Positions 16,392 to 25,375 of a stretch of DNA of 64,000 bases are shown piece after piece. Location of the stretch: NCBI GenBank assembly GCA_965243245.1, contig OZ251536.1, positions 1,426,001 through 1,490,000 on the forward strand, read 5' to 3'. This stretch comes from JAYQKL01 sp965243245 (GTDB lineage: Bacteria; Pseudomonadota; Alphaproteobacteria; RS24). Under the pieces are notes generated by a model. The model did not search any database. It saw only the letters and a program-made list of their open reading frames with translations, and was not told where the DNA came from. A program made the translations under genes and the position numbers. Each line of letters begins with the position of its first letter. Within the stretch, counting starts at the first letter, position 1.

Positions 16392-18363
16392 GCCGTAGCG
16401 ATAAACGCCGTGGCTCGCCGGGAAAATAACGCGCATTGCCAAAAGCAAAATCCGCCCGATGAGCATAACGGCGCGCCAAAACATTATAGACCCTTAAATC
16501 CACTGAGACATCATCAGATGAGCTCCACCCAACGCCAATATCAAGCAGGTTATGACCCTCATAAAAATATCGGTTGGCTTCATCCGTCGCATAGCGTCCG
16601 ACATAGTGCCAACGCCCGCGTATTTTCCAATCAGCACCAATATCATAATGGATGCCTAAATGGGCTAATTTGCGCGGCGCACTATCAATATCTGTGCCCG
16701 CGCGAATACCGTTAGGGGTATGAGAAAATTCATATTGATGCTTGGCATAGCTCGCAGATAAATCAAAAGAAAGTTTCTCGCTCAAAGCCCCCGATAGGCT
16801 GGCTTCAATGCCTTTATGGGATGTTTTGCCATTCGAAACATTTTCCGAATTTGAGTCGCGGAAATAGTAATTTTTCTTCTTCATATGATATACGCCAAGC
16901 TCAATGGAAAGCCCTTGTTTGTTTGTGCGTAGTCCGATCTCGGAACTATCAAGCTGCTCTGGGCGTAAGTCGCCAACCGCTTGCCCCGTGCGCAGGCGGT
17001 AGAGGTCGGTGGTTTGGGGCGCACGGCTCGCGCGAGCTAAATTAACAAAAATAACATGATTGCTAACCTGATGCGTCAGCCCAAGTTTAGGTGACACTGT
17101 CTCATAATCATCCATGCGATCAGGCGGTCTCAAAAATCTGCCAAAAGCACCGTCTTGTGTGTGATTGTCATAGTCGTATTTTGTCAGATCATAACGCAAA
17201 CCTGTGGTCAGGCGTGTTGCCTCTCCAATTTGCCATTCCCCATGAATATAAGGGGAAAGAAGTCGCGCTTTGACGGCATAATCATAGTGCAGACCCGGCA
17301 AATAACCAAAGCGGGGCGGGTTGGTTTGGAATTGCCATAAGGCGCCTTTCGTATGCTCCATATCTACCCCCATAATGACTAGGTGATTATCTCGAATAGG
17401 GCGGTGATAGGCACTTAATAAACCAATACTCTGATGGTCGTTCTTTTCTAAGGGATCGGCGGTTGAAAGAAAATGCAGTCTGAAGATCATATCATTTTTG
17501 CGCACATAAGGGGTCAGGATCAGTTTGCCGCTCCCAAAAGCTTGCGCAATTTTTAAAGCCGCCCGCAATGACCAAGCATCACGATGTGCATTTTCATCTT
17601 GATTGCCTTTAGCAATTATTTCGTCAGTATAGTCGCTGGCATAACCCGCCGTTTCTTGATTGAGATTCATCCCAGAAACATTCAGCTTAAATATGCGGCG
17701 CGGCGTTTCCCATTTGCTCTGTAAACGAAATTTCTGCTCACCAAAACCCGAAGCAGCACGCACGCCTTCTTCTTCGCCAGATAAATCAACACTTAAACGT
17801 GAAAAACTATTGGGCGTCTCATAGCGGCTAGCACTGGTTAGCTGATAACGACCATAAGAACCAACACTCAAGCCAATAAACCGCCCCCCATCTTCTGGGT
17901 CAACGGGAATAACATTGATTAACCCATGCTGGGCATTAGAACCATAAAGCGCACTGCCCGGACCGCGAATAATCTCAACATGAGAAATATCTTCTAACAT
18001 AACATCAATCAAGCCGTTCACATTCGCAAAGCCCGGCGCACGTAAGCTAATACTATCTTCCATATATAAAAATGACCCCGCACCAGCACCGCCCGTCAAA
18101 ACAGGCGAGCGCAACGCCGTCAGATGCTCTTGCCCACTACCGCGCTGAATATTCACCCCAGCAATTTGATTCAGTAAATCTGGCGGATAAAGAGTCAATG
18201 ATTGAGAAAGAGCAAGCAGGCTTATATTGCCAGCGTTAAGAGCGCGTTCACTGCCCGCACGTCTGGTGGTGACAATAATATTATCAATTGATGCCGCGCC
18301 TGCAATTTCAAAAAAACCCAGCCCACACATTGCGCCTATCGCAAAATGTCTTAAGCATATCAT
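16375..18363 (-). CDS. TonB-dependent outer-membrane receptor
   Basis: The 662-residue protein has a signal peptide (FAIGAMCGLGFFEIAGAA), then IDNIIVTTRR as a TonB-box-like N-terminus. The plug domain includes LLNQIAGVNIQRGSG and VEIIRGPGSALYGSNA. The beta barrel shows alternating polar and hydrophobic strands and ends in SLRLMRHF with a C-terminal Phe. The size fits vitamin B12 or siderophore receptors of the BtuB/FecA type. The substrate is not shown. Its 3' end overlaps msrA, and kdsD lies 7 bases upstream, so it may be the last gene of the galU-kdsD transcript. Confidence 0.93.
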   Translation of the reverse strand: MICLRHFAIGAMCGLGFFEIAGAASIDNIIVTTRRAGSERALNAGNISLLALSQSLTLYPPDLLNQIAGVNIQRGSGQEHLTALRSPVLTGGAGAGSFLYMEDSISLRAPGFANVNGLIDVMLEDISHVEIIRGPGSALYGSNAQHGLINVIPVDPEDGGRFIGLSVGSYGRYQLTSASRYETPNSFSRLSVDLSGEEEGVRAASGFGEQKFRLQSKWETPRRIFKLNVSGMNLNQETAGYASDYTDEIIAKGNQDENAHRDAWSLRAALKIAQAFGSGKLILTPYVRKNDMIFRLHFLSTADPLEKNDHQSIGLLSAYHRPIRDNHLVIMGVDMEHTKGALWQFQTNPPRFGYLPGLHYDYAVKARLLSPYIHGEWQIGEATRLTTGLRYDLTKYDYDNHTQDGAFGRFLRPPDRMDDYETVSPKLGLTHQVSNHVIFVNLARASRAPQTTDLYRLRTGQAVGDLRPEQLDSSEIGLRTNKQGLSIELGVYHMKKKNYYFRDSNSENVSNGKTSHKGIEASLSGALSEKLSFDLSASYAKHQYEFSHTPNGIRAGTDIDSAPRKLAHLGIHYDIGADWKIRGRWHYVGRYATDEANRYFYEGHNLLDIGVGWSSSDDVSVDLRVYNVLARRYAHRADFAFGNARYFPGEPRRLSLRLMRHF

Positions 18364-18370
18364 TGTGCGA

Positions 18371-19369
18371 TTATGCCGTTCCTAATCTAAGCAAGTCATG
18401 CAAATGAAGAAAGCCAATGGCTGTACCATGCTCACAAACAAATAAACCTTGAATTTTATTTTCATTCATAATCGCCAGTGCTTCAGCCGCAATCATTCCC
18501 GAAGTGACCGTCTTAGGATTTGCCGTCATGATTTGGCCAGTTGTTTTGGTGAGCAAATCAGCCCCCATATGACGCCGCAAATCGCCATCTGTAATAATCC
18601 CTATCAGCGCCCCTTGTGTCGCCGTGATGCCAAGGCATCCAAAACCCATTTGACTCATACTGACAATGGCCTCTGACATTGAAACATCATCAGCTATAAG
18701 CGGTAATGCGGTGCCTACATGCATGATCTCACCAATTGTTGTCAGGCTTGCGCCAAGCTTGCCGCCGGGATGGAATTTTTTAAAATCAGATGCCGTAAAC
18801 CCGCGCCGCTCAAGTAAAGCGATGGCCAAAGCATCACCCAGTGCAAGTTGCATGGTCGTTGAGGTCGTCGGGGCAAGTCCGTTAGGGCAGGCCTCTGGCG
18901 CATTCGGCAAAGTCAGGCATATGGTGGACGCCATCCCAAGCACACTTTTGGAATTCGAGGTAATGGAAATTAAAGGAATTTGAAACCTTTTAATATAGCC
19001 TAAAAGACTGTCCAATTCAGGCGTTTCACCAGACCATGAAAGTCCAAGCACGACATCATCAGCCATAATCATGCCTAAATCGCCATGGCTCGCCTCGCTC
19101 GGGTGAACGTAATAGGCGGGGGTGCCTGTGGAAGCCAATGTCGCCGTGATTTTCTTGGCAATGTGACCACTTTTACCTATGCCCGTCACAATCAGTCTTC
19201 CTTTGGGTTGGGCTTTGGGTTGGGCTTTGGGTTGGGCATTAGGCGGGGCAATCAACTCAACGGCATGTTCAAAGTCTGCGCCAAGGCTGTGCTCAAGTAA
19301 TCGTAAGCCTTCGCGCTCTGTGCTGAGGGTTTTGCGGGCGGATTCTAAAGAGCTGATTTTTTGTGTCAT
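18371..19369 (-). CDS. kdsD: Arabinose-5-phosphate isomerase (KdsD/KpsF)
   Basis: This enzyme converts ribulose 5-phosphate to arabinose 5-phosphate, the first step to Kdo of lipopolysaccharide. The 332 residues contain an N-terminal SIS domain (VTGIGKSGHIAKKITATLASTGTP split as VTGIGKSGHIAKK and ASTGTPAYYVHPSEASHGD, VLGLSWSGETPEL). Two CBS domains follow (IGEIMHVG near 210 and IMTANPKTV near 275). GTP..FVHPSEASHGDLGM is diagnostic. A 12-base repeat (19201-19236) inserts AQPKAQPKAQPK before the SIS core. It sits 12 bases after galU on the same strand. Confidence 0.94.
   Translation of the reverse strand: MTQKISSLESARKTLSTEREGLRLLEHSLGADFEHAVELIAPPNAQPKAQPKAQPKGRLIVTGIGKSGHIAKKITATLASTGTPAYYVHPSEASHGDLGMIMADDVVLGLSWSGETPELDSLLGYIKRFQIPLISITSNSKSVLGMASTICLTLPNAPEACPNGLAPTTSTTMQLALGDALAIALLERRGFTASDFKKFHPGGKLGASLTTIGEIMHVGTALPLIADDVSMSEAIVSMSQMGFGCLGITATQGALIGIITDGDLRRHMGADLLTKTTGQIMTANPKTVTSGMIAAEALAIMNENKIQGLFVCEHGTAIGFLHLHDLLRLGTA
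19201..19236. repeat. 12-base in-frame tandem repeat in kdsD
   Basis: CTTTGGGTTGGG occurs three times exactly. It encodes AQPK repeats in a loop ahead of the isomerase core. Confidence 0.95.
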
Positions 19370-19381
19370 GATAGTTTCATA

Positions 19382-20263
19382 TCACTCTTTGGCAAGAGAT
19401 TCTATGGTAGCTCTAATCTGAGACGCCATGCCGCTATCATCCATCGCATAGGCAATATTGGCCGCTAGAAAACCTCCCCTATGGCCGCAATCATAGCGCG
19501 TGCCCTCAAAATGATAACCATGCAAGGGAACTTTACCAATGAGCTCTGCCATGGCATCTGTAATTTGAATCTCACCGCCAGCACCAATGCGCGGCGTATC
19601 AAGCTGTTTCATAATTTGCGGGTCAAAAATATACCGCCCAATTACCGCCAAATTGGATGGTGCCGCGCCACGCTCTGGTTTTTCAACCAGCCTTTTAATG
19701 CGCACCAGCGTATCTGTTGAAAACTCATCATCTGGCTCAAGAATGCCATAGCGCGATGTCTCTTCAAAAGGAACTTCTTCTATGGCCACCAGATTTCCGC
19801 CTGTTTGGGCATATATGTCAACCATTTGGCGAAGGCAGGGAATTGGCGTTTTAACCATGTCATCAGGTAAAATAACGGCAAAGGGCTCGTCTCCCACCAG
19901 CTCTTTAGCGCACCAAATAGCATGCCCTAAACCAAGCGGCTGAGCCTGATATACTTCATGTATTTTTGCCCCCTCTGGCAAACCAGCATCAAGCAATTTC
20001 AGCTCTTTTTTTTTGCCGCGCTGTTCAAGAAGAGCAGCATATTTCTCATGTGGTTGGAAGTGCTGCACAATAGACTTCTTTTCGGGCGCAGAAACAAAAA
20101 TGAACTCCGTTATCCCCGCAAACGCCGCCTCTTCAACAGCCCACTGAATAAGCGGCTTGTCAAAAACCGGAAGCATCTCCTTCGGCACAACTTTCGTCGC
20201 AGGAAGAAATCGCGTCCCCAGACCCGCAACAGGGAATACTACTTTTTGAATTGAATTTGTCAT
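19382..20263 (-). CDS. galU: UTP-glucose-1-phosphate uridylyltransferase
   Basis: This enzyme makes UDP-glucose for surface polysaccharide and lipopolysaccharide core. The 293-residue protein opens with the nucleotide-binding loop VFPVAGLGTRFLPATK and VPKEMLPVFDKPLIQW. It then has GLGHAIWCAK, FAVILPDDM, RLVEKPE and GGEIQITDAMAEL, all typical of GalU. A run of nine A residues on the coding strand (20006-20014) encodes GKKKE. It is transcribed away from manC, with a 100-base divergent region between them. Confidence 0.96.
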   Translation of the reverse strand: MTNSIQKVVFPVAGLGTRFLPATKVVPKEMLPVFDKPLIQWAVEEAAFAGITEFIFVSAPEKKSIVQHFQPHEKYAALLEQRGKKKELKLLDAGLPEGAKIHEVYQAQPLGLGHAIWCAKELVGDEPFAVILPDDMVKTPIPCLRQMVDIYAQTGGNLVAIEEVPFEETSRYGILEPDDEFSTDTLVRIKRLVEKPERGAAPSNLAVIGRYIFDPQIMKQLDTPRIGAGGEIQITDAMAELIGKVPLHGYHFEGTRYDCGHRGGFLAANIAYAMDDSGMASQIRATIESLAKE

Positions 20264-20363
20264 CTTTCTCGTATTTTATTGGTAATTAAGTGCAAATCTA
20301 CACATATTCGTAACAATAGCCACAATCTAATAAATTGGGCTTCATAAATCAGGCAGGAATAGG

Positions 20364-21476
20364 ATGAAAATTCAACCCGTCATTATGTCAGGTGGCTCCG
20401 GAACCCGATTATGGCCCGCTTCACGCGCCGATATGCCAAAACAGTTTCAGACACTCATAAATACGCAAACGCTCTTGCAAGATACTCTGCAACGCGTGTC
20501 CGATACAAAGCAGTTTTCACGCCCTTTGATTATCGCCAATCAAAACCACCTCAATTTGATCAGGGCGCAAACCCAAAAAATCAACCAATCGCTGGAACGC
20601 TTGATACTCGAACCAAGCGGGCGCAACACAGCCCCTGCCGTCGCTGTGGCCGCACTTTATGCATTGCGCCAGCCAACCGAGCCAGAGCTTCAACTCATTC
20701 TTGCCGCAGACCATCATATCGCTAAACAGAAGCCTTTCTTGGAAGCCATCAAGCTTGGCACGCAGGCCGCTCTTAATGGGCGCATTGTGACCTTCGGTAT
20801 CGTGCCAGACAAGCCAGAAACCGGATATGGATATATCAAAGCGCGAAAAAATGAAATAACTCAAGGCTGTTATGCCATTTCAGCTTTTAAGGAGAAGCCA
20901 GATTATCAAACAGCATCCCAATGGCTAAAAGAGGGCGGCTATAGCTGGAATAGTGGTATGTTTTTATTCAAGCCGCGGGTCATGGTGGAACAAATGGAAA
21001 TCTATTGCCCCAAATTACTGTACGGGTGTCGCGCTATTTTGGATGAGCTATCGCTGGATGATTCTCAAGAGGCTCTTATGTTGCCCCGCGATGCATTTGA
21101 GAAACTGCCCGCCTTGCCAATCGATGTTGCGGTGATGGAACAAACAGAAATTGGTGCTGTGGTGCCAGTTAATATGGGCTGGAGTGATGTCGGGTCATGG
21201 GCAAGCTTATATGAGCTGGCAACAAAAGACTTGGATGGAAATGTGGTATCGGGTGATGTTTTTGTGGAGCAGGCAAAAAGAAATTATATTGCGGCGCAGT
21301 CTCGTCTTGTTGTGGCAAGCGGCGTTGAAGATCTGATTATTGTTGAAACAGCAGATGCCGTGATGGTGGTCTCGCGCCATGATGGGCAGGCCGTTAAAAA
21401 TATTGTGGCGCGGCTCAAGCAAGAAGGCCGAGACGAAGCTGTGCGACATTTACAGGCACAGATGAAAGATACATGA
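20364..21476 (+). CDS. manC: Mannose-1-phosphate guanylyltransferase (GDP-mannose pyrophosphorylase)
   Basis: This enzyme makes GDP-mannose from mannose 1-phosphate and GTP. The nucleotidyltransferase domain opens with MSGGSGTRLWPASR, followed by MPKQF, EPSGRNTAPAVAVAAL, FKEKPD, WNSGMFLF and GWSDVGSWASLYEL. At 370 residues it lacks the C-terminal cupin phosphomannose-isomerase domain of bifunctional ManC/AlgA. The next gene, overlapping by 4 bases (ATGA), probably supplies that activity. Confidence 0.94.
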   Translation: MKIQPVIMSGGSGTRLWPASRADMPKQFQTLINTQTLLQDTLQRVSDTKQFSRPLIIANQNHLNLIRAQTQKINQSLERLILEPSGRNTAPAVAVAALYALRQPTEPELQLILAADHHIAKQKPFLEAIKLGTQAALNGRIVTFGIVPDKPETGYGYIKARKNEITQGCYAISAFKEKPDYQTASQWLKEGGYSWNSGMFLFKPRVMVEQMEIYCPKLLYGCRAILDELSLDDSQEALMLPRDAFEKLPALPIDVAVMEQTEIGAVVPVNMGWSDVGSWASLYELATKDLDGNVVSGDVFVEQAKRNYIAAQSRLVVASGVEDLIIVETADAVMVVSRHDGQAVKNIVARLKQEGRDEAVRHLQAQMKDT

Positions 21477-22645
21477 TGCAATCGCCTCGCCTGTTATCGA
21501 AACAGTGGCGCCAGCGATTACATATATGGCTGGCACAGGACGCCCTCCCTTTATGGCGTGCGCAGGGCATAGATCATGAAACAGGGCTCTTTCGAGAAAG
21601 TCTGGATGCCAAAGGCCGTGATGCAAAGGAAGGCTGGATACGCGCAAGAGTTCAACCACGCCAATTATATCTTTTTTCACAAGCCCAAAAAGCGGGCTTC
21701 GATGTACCCCAACCCATGCTTGAAAGCGGGTTTCAAGCACTGCAAACTTATCATAAACATAAAGATGGCGGCTATATCACTTTGTTAAATAGGGATGGCT
21801 CTGTGCGTGATGCCACCCGCGAGCTTTATGACCAAGCTTTTATACTCCTTGCCATGGCGGGGCTTTATGATGCCAGTAAAAACCCAATGCTGATGGAGCT
21901 TGCGCGCAAGCTGACAATATTTCTTGATGAGAATATGAGCCATCCGCAGGGCGGATATATTGAATTTTTGGCGTCGCCAGACAATTTTGATGTTTCCAAC
22001 GCGGCACGCGCAAGACGACAAAACCCGCATATGCATTTGCTGGAAGCTTTTATGGCATTGTATCGGGTATCGGGCGATCCCTTCTTTTTTGAGCGTGCCA
22101 CTCAAATGATTGGGCTATTTGAAACCTTCTTCTTAAATGCGCAAACGGGGCAAGTTAATGAATTTTTCACCTCTGACTGGACGCCGCTAAGCGATGCAGA
22201 GGGGCAAGTCTATGATCCCGGACATGGGTTTGAATGGGTCTATTTGTTAGATGATTTTGAAACATTGGGCGGGAAACTATCTTGTGATAGCTCATTAATT
22301 ATGGATTGGTCTTTGCGCTATGGTCTTGATGACAACAAGCTTTTTGCTCTTGATACGGTGCGTGTCGATGCGCCAAGCAAAACTTTTAAAAATTCCGCCT
22401 CTAGACGATTATGGGTGCAAACAGAATTGCTACGTGCCTATTATGTTAAAGGTGATGTGTCAGCAGTAGAGAAGCTTTTGGCGGCACTTTTTGAAACATA
22501 CCTTGCCACAACAATGCCGGGGCTGTGGAGCGATGCCTATAAGCTACAAAATAATCAGCCTGTCATGAGTGCGCAAAATGTTCCGTCAAGCACTTTGTAT
22601 CATTTGTGGAATGCTTTTTCACTTTTAGCCAATTTGGAGAAATAA
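21473..22645 (+). CDS. AGE-family epimerase/isomerase, probable mannose-6-phosphate isomerase
   Basis: The 390-residue protein is an (alpha/alpha)6-barrel of the N-acylglucosamine 2-epimerase family. Recognisable blocks are TGLFRESLDAKG, RVQPRQLYLFSQA, LYDQAFILLAMA, RRQNPHMHLLEAFMAL, and DPGHGFEWVYLL with catalytic His. QNPHMHLLEA and PGHGFEW are the conserved active-site helices. Overlap with manC by ATGA implies coupled translation. The simplest role is fructose 6-phosphate to mannose 6-phosphate, feeding GDP-mannose. A free-mannose isomerase or another epimerase is possible. Confidence 0.85.
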   Translation: MMQSPRLLSKQWRQRLHIWLAQDALPLWRAQGIDHETGLFRESLDAKGRDAKEGWIRARVQPRQLYLFSQAQKAGFDVPQPMLESGFQALQTYHKHKDGGYITLLNRDGSVRDATRELYDQAFILLAMAGLYDASKNPMLMELARKLTIFLDENMSHPQGGYIEFLASPDNFDVSNAARARRQNPHMHLLEAFMALYRVSGDPFFFERATQMIGLFETFFLNAQTGQVNEFFTSDWTPLSDAEGQVYDPGHGFEWVYLLDDFETLGGKLSCDSSLIMDWSLRYGLDDNKLFALDTVRVDAPSKTFKNSASRRLWVQTELLRAYYVKGDVSAVEKLLAALFETYLATTMPGLWSDAYKLQNNQPVMSAQNVPSSTLYHLWNAFSLLANLEK

Positions 22646-22646
22646 C

Positions 22647-23819
22647 ATGCAAAAGATTTTTATAGCTTTCGTTCTATGCGCGCTTTTAAGCACAGGCGTG
22701 CAAGCAGAAAGTTTTGATAGCTGGTTGGAAGGTGTGAAAAGGCAAGCCCGCTCCAATGGCATTTCTGCTGCAACTTTGCGCGTGCTTGATGGGCTGGTAC
22801 GCGATGAAAAAATTTTACAACGTATTATTCGCCAACCCGAATATGTTAAGCCGCCATGGGCTTATCTTGAGACAATGGTATCTGAAAAACGCCAGCAACG
22901 TGGACAAAACTTACTAGCACAAAACGCTTTGTTGTTTGATGCATTAGAAGCAAAATATGATGTCGATCGGGAATTATTGGTGGCGATTTGGGGCATTGAA
23001 ACCAATTTTGGCACTTATCAGGGCAAGAGAAATATCTTGCAGGCATTGGCAACACTTGGTCATCAAGGCGGACGCCGTAAGGCTTTTTGGCGGCAACAAT
23101 TATTGGCGGCACTTGAAATTATTGACGCGGGCGATATTTCGGGAGCACGTATGTTTGGCTCTTGGGCCGGCGCGATGGGGCAGACGCAGTTTATTCCGAC
23201 CACTTATCTTGCCTATGCCGTGGACTTTACCGGCGATGGCAAGCGCAATATATGGGACAGTAAGGAAGATGCTCTTGGCTCTGCTGCTAATTATTTATCT
23301 ATTTCTGGGTGGCGGTCTGCGCGGCGATGGGGCTATGAGGTCAATGTGCCAGAGGGGTTTGATTATCAACAAGCAGACCTGAAAATGACTAAAAGCATGA
23401 GACAGTGGCGCAGTTTGGGCTTAACAGGTGTTTTGATAAAGCTACCTAAAACAGCTGGGCAGGCGGCACTGTTTTTGCCGTCGGGTTATCTTGGGCCTGC
23501 TTTTTTGGTAACAAAAAACTTCCGCGCTATCTTGCGTTACAACATGTCACCGACTTATGCGCTGGCAGTGGGCTTGTTGTCGGATTACTATAAAGGGCTT
23601 GCAGGCATCCAAAAACCATGGCCGCTTAATGAACGCCCCTTGCATCCAAAAGAGCTAAAAGAGCTACAAACCAAGCTGTCGGCACAGGGCTATGATACGG
23701 GCGGTGTGGATGGTATGTTGGGAAGGCGCACCAAAAAAGCCATCCGTGCTTTCCAATTGGACCAAAGGCTGATACCTGACGGCCACGCAACGCCGGGACT
23801 GCTGGCTTTGTTTCCATAA
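22647..23819 (+). CDS. MltB-type lytic murein transglycosylase with peptidoglycan-binding domain
   Basis: This periplasmic enzyme cleaves peptidoglycan glycan strands. A signal peptide (residues 1-20, cleavage after VQA) precedes the SLT_2 catalytic domain. Glu118 in WGIETNFGTYQG is the catalytic residue, and GAMGQTQFIPTTY and DFTGDGKRNIWDS are family marks. A C-terminal PG_binding_1 domain occupies about 325-390 (LQTKLSAQGYDTGGVDGMLGRRTKKAIRAFQ). The start is one base after the preceding stop, so it is the last gene of the manC operon. The final codons and stop lie in the first unit of a 21-base repeat. Confidence 0.95.
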   Translation: MQKIFIAFVLCALLSTGVQAESFDSWLEGVKRQARSNGISAATLRVLDGLVRDEKILQRIIRQPEYVKPPWAYLETMVSEKRQQRGQNLLAQNALLFDALEAKYDVDRELLVAIWGIETNFGTYQGKRNILQALATLGHQGGRRKAFWRQQLLAALEIIDAGDISGARMFGSWAGAMGQTQFIPTTYLAYAVDFTGDGKRNIWDSKEDALGSAANYLSISGWRSARRWGYEVNVPEGFDYQQADLKMTKSMRQWRSLGLTGVLIKLPKTAGQAALFLPSGYLGPAFLVTKNFRAILRYNMSPTYALAVGLLSDYYKGLAGIQKPWPLNERPLHPKELKELQTKLSAQGYDTGGVDGMLGRRTKKAIRAFQLDQRLIPDGHATPGLLALFP

Positions 23820-23904
23820 AAGACTGCGGGGTTTCCATAAAAGACTGCGGGGTTTCCATAAAAGACTGCGGGGTTTCCATAAAAGACTGCGGGGCTTCCA
23901 TAAA
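23811..23904. repeat. 21-base tandem repeat that contains the stop codon of the transglycosylase gene
   Basis: TTTCCATAAAAGACTGCGGGG is repeated four times exactly, then a partial copy (cttccataaa). The first copy encodes the terminal Phe-Pro-stop. Since 21 is a multiple of three, each later copy repeats an in-frame TAA. It fills most of the 126-base gap to the convergent gltD. Confidence 0.97.
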
Positions 23905-23945
23905 TGCTACTGGCGCAAAAATCGCGCAAAAATCATTGCCAATTT

Positions 23946-25364
23946 TTAGCGCGGTAAATCGGTCTTGCCCATCAGAAATAAATCCACTTCGCGGGCGCAT
24001 TGGCGACCCTCTCGGATAGCCCAAACAACTAAAGACTGACCACGGCGCATATCACCGCAAGCAAATGTCTTGGCACGGCTTGCCTGATAAGTTGCCGTAT
24101 CGGCAAAAATATTGCCGCGCTTATCAAGTTCGAGACCAAGCTGCTCAACCAACCCCTCATGCACTGGATGGACAAAGCCCATAGCGAGTAAAATTAAATC
24201 GGCAGGTAATTCAAATTCAGAACCCTTAATTTGCTGCATATTGTCATCAACACGAACGCATGTAATGGCTTTGACCTTGCCATCATCATCACTCACTTTT
24301 GTGGTCATCACAGAAAAATCACGCACCGCGCCTTCTTCTTGTGATGTGGAGGTGCGCATTTTTAACGGCCAATTTGGCCAAGTCATTGCTTTATCTTCTT
24401 TTTCAGGCGGCATTGGCATAATCTCAAGTTGGGTAACAGAAATCGCACCTTGGCGAAAACTCGTGCCAATGCAGTCTGACCCTGTATCCCCGCCGCCAAT
24501 AACAATAACGTTTTTATCTGTCGCCATAATCGGTTCAACATCGCCGAGCGGCTCTTGGCTAACACGGCGGTTTTGTTGCGGCAAAAACGCCATCGCAAAA
24601 TGAACCCCGTCAAGCTGGCGCCCCGGTATCGCAAGATCACGTGGCTCTTCTGAACCGCCAGAAAGAACAAGAGCATCATATTCAGCCGCAAGTTCGCGCG
24701 CGTCAATATCCTTGCCAATATAGGCGTTATAATGAAACGTGACGCCCTCGGCTTCCATTTGCTCAACGCGGCGATCAATCAGATGTTTGCTCATTTTGAA
24801 GTCCGGAATACCATAGCGCAATAAACCACCCGCTTTGGCGTTTTTTTCATAAAGATGCACATCATGACCCGCCCGCGCAAGTTGTTGGGCCGCCGCCATG
24901 CCGGCCGAACCACTGCCTATAATAGCAACTTTTTTGCCCGTTTTAGGCATCGTGACCTGTGGTGCAATCCAGCCTTCTTCCCACCCTTTATCAATGATAG
25001 CACATTCAATGGATTTAATCGTGACGGGCTGGTCAATCAAATTTAACGTGCAACTGGCCTCACACGGCGCAGGACAAATACGACCCGTAAACTCAGGGAA
25101 ATTGTTCGTCGAGTGCAGGTTATCAAGCGCAGAACGCCACGCACCACTATAAGTCAGCTCATTCCAATCAGGGATTTGGTTGTTGACCGGGCAGCCATTA
25201 TGGCAATAAGGCACACCGCAATCCATGCAACGCGAGGCTTGCGCAGTCAACTCTTTATCAGATAAAGGAACAATAAACTCTTTAAAATGTTGCACGCGTT
25301 CCTTAGACGTAGCATAAGCTCTGTCATGGCGGTCATGTTCTAGAAATCCAGTTGGCTTGCCCAT
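23946..25364 (-). CDS. gltD: Glutamate synthase (NADPH) small subunit
   Basis: GltD oxidises NADPH and feeds electrons to GltB for glutamate synthesis from glutamine and 2-oxoglutarate. The 472 residues start with a cysteine cluster (CMDCGVPYCHNGCPVNNQIP) that holds 4Fe-4S centres, with a second one at CPAPCEASCTLN. The FAD-binding loop IIGSGSAGMAAAQQLARAG and the NADPH loop VIGGGDTGSDCIG follow, then the C-terminal FAD block FACGDMRRGQSLVVWAIREG. The length is standard. It lies 11 bases after gltB on the same strand. Confidence 0.97.
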   Translation of the reverse strand: MGKPTGFLEHDRHDRAYATSKERVQHFKEFIVPLSDKELTAQASRCMDCGVPYCHNGCPVNNQIPDWNELTYSGAWRSALDNLHSTNNFPEFTGRICPAPCEASCTLNLIDQPVTIKSIECAIIDKGWEEGWIAPQVTMPKTGKKVAIIGSGSAGMAAAQQLARAGHDVHLYEKNAKAGGLLRYGIPDFKMSKHLIDRRVEQMEAEGVTFHYNAYIGKDIDARELAAEYDALVLSGGSEEPRDLAIPGRQLDGVHFAMAFLPQQNRRVSQEPLGDVEPIMATDKNVIVIGGGDTGSDCIGTSFRQGAISVTQLEIMPMPPEKEDKAMTWPNWPLKMRTSTSQEEGAVRDFSVMTTKVSDDDGKVKAITCVRVDDNMQQIKGSEFELPADLILLAMGFVHPVHEGLVEQLGLELDKRGNIFADTATYQASRAKTFACGDMRRGQSLVVWAIREGRQCAREVDLFLMGKTDLPR

Positions 25365-25375
25365 TTTATGTCTCC

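Noticed and set aside
23626..24024. Minus-strand frames across the 21-base repeat at the transglycosylase end
   Set aside because: They cover the real 3' ends of the transglycosylase and gltD and consist mostly of repeat-derived AVFYGNP text.
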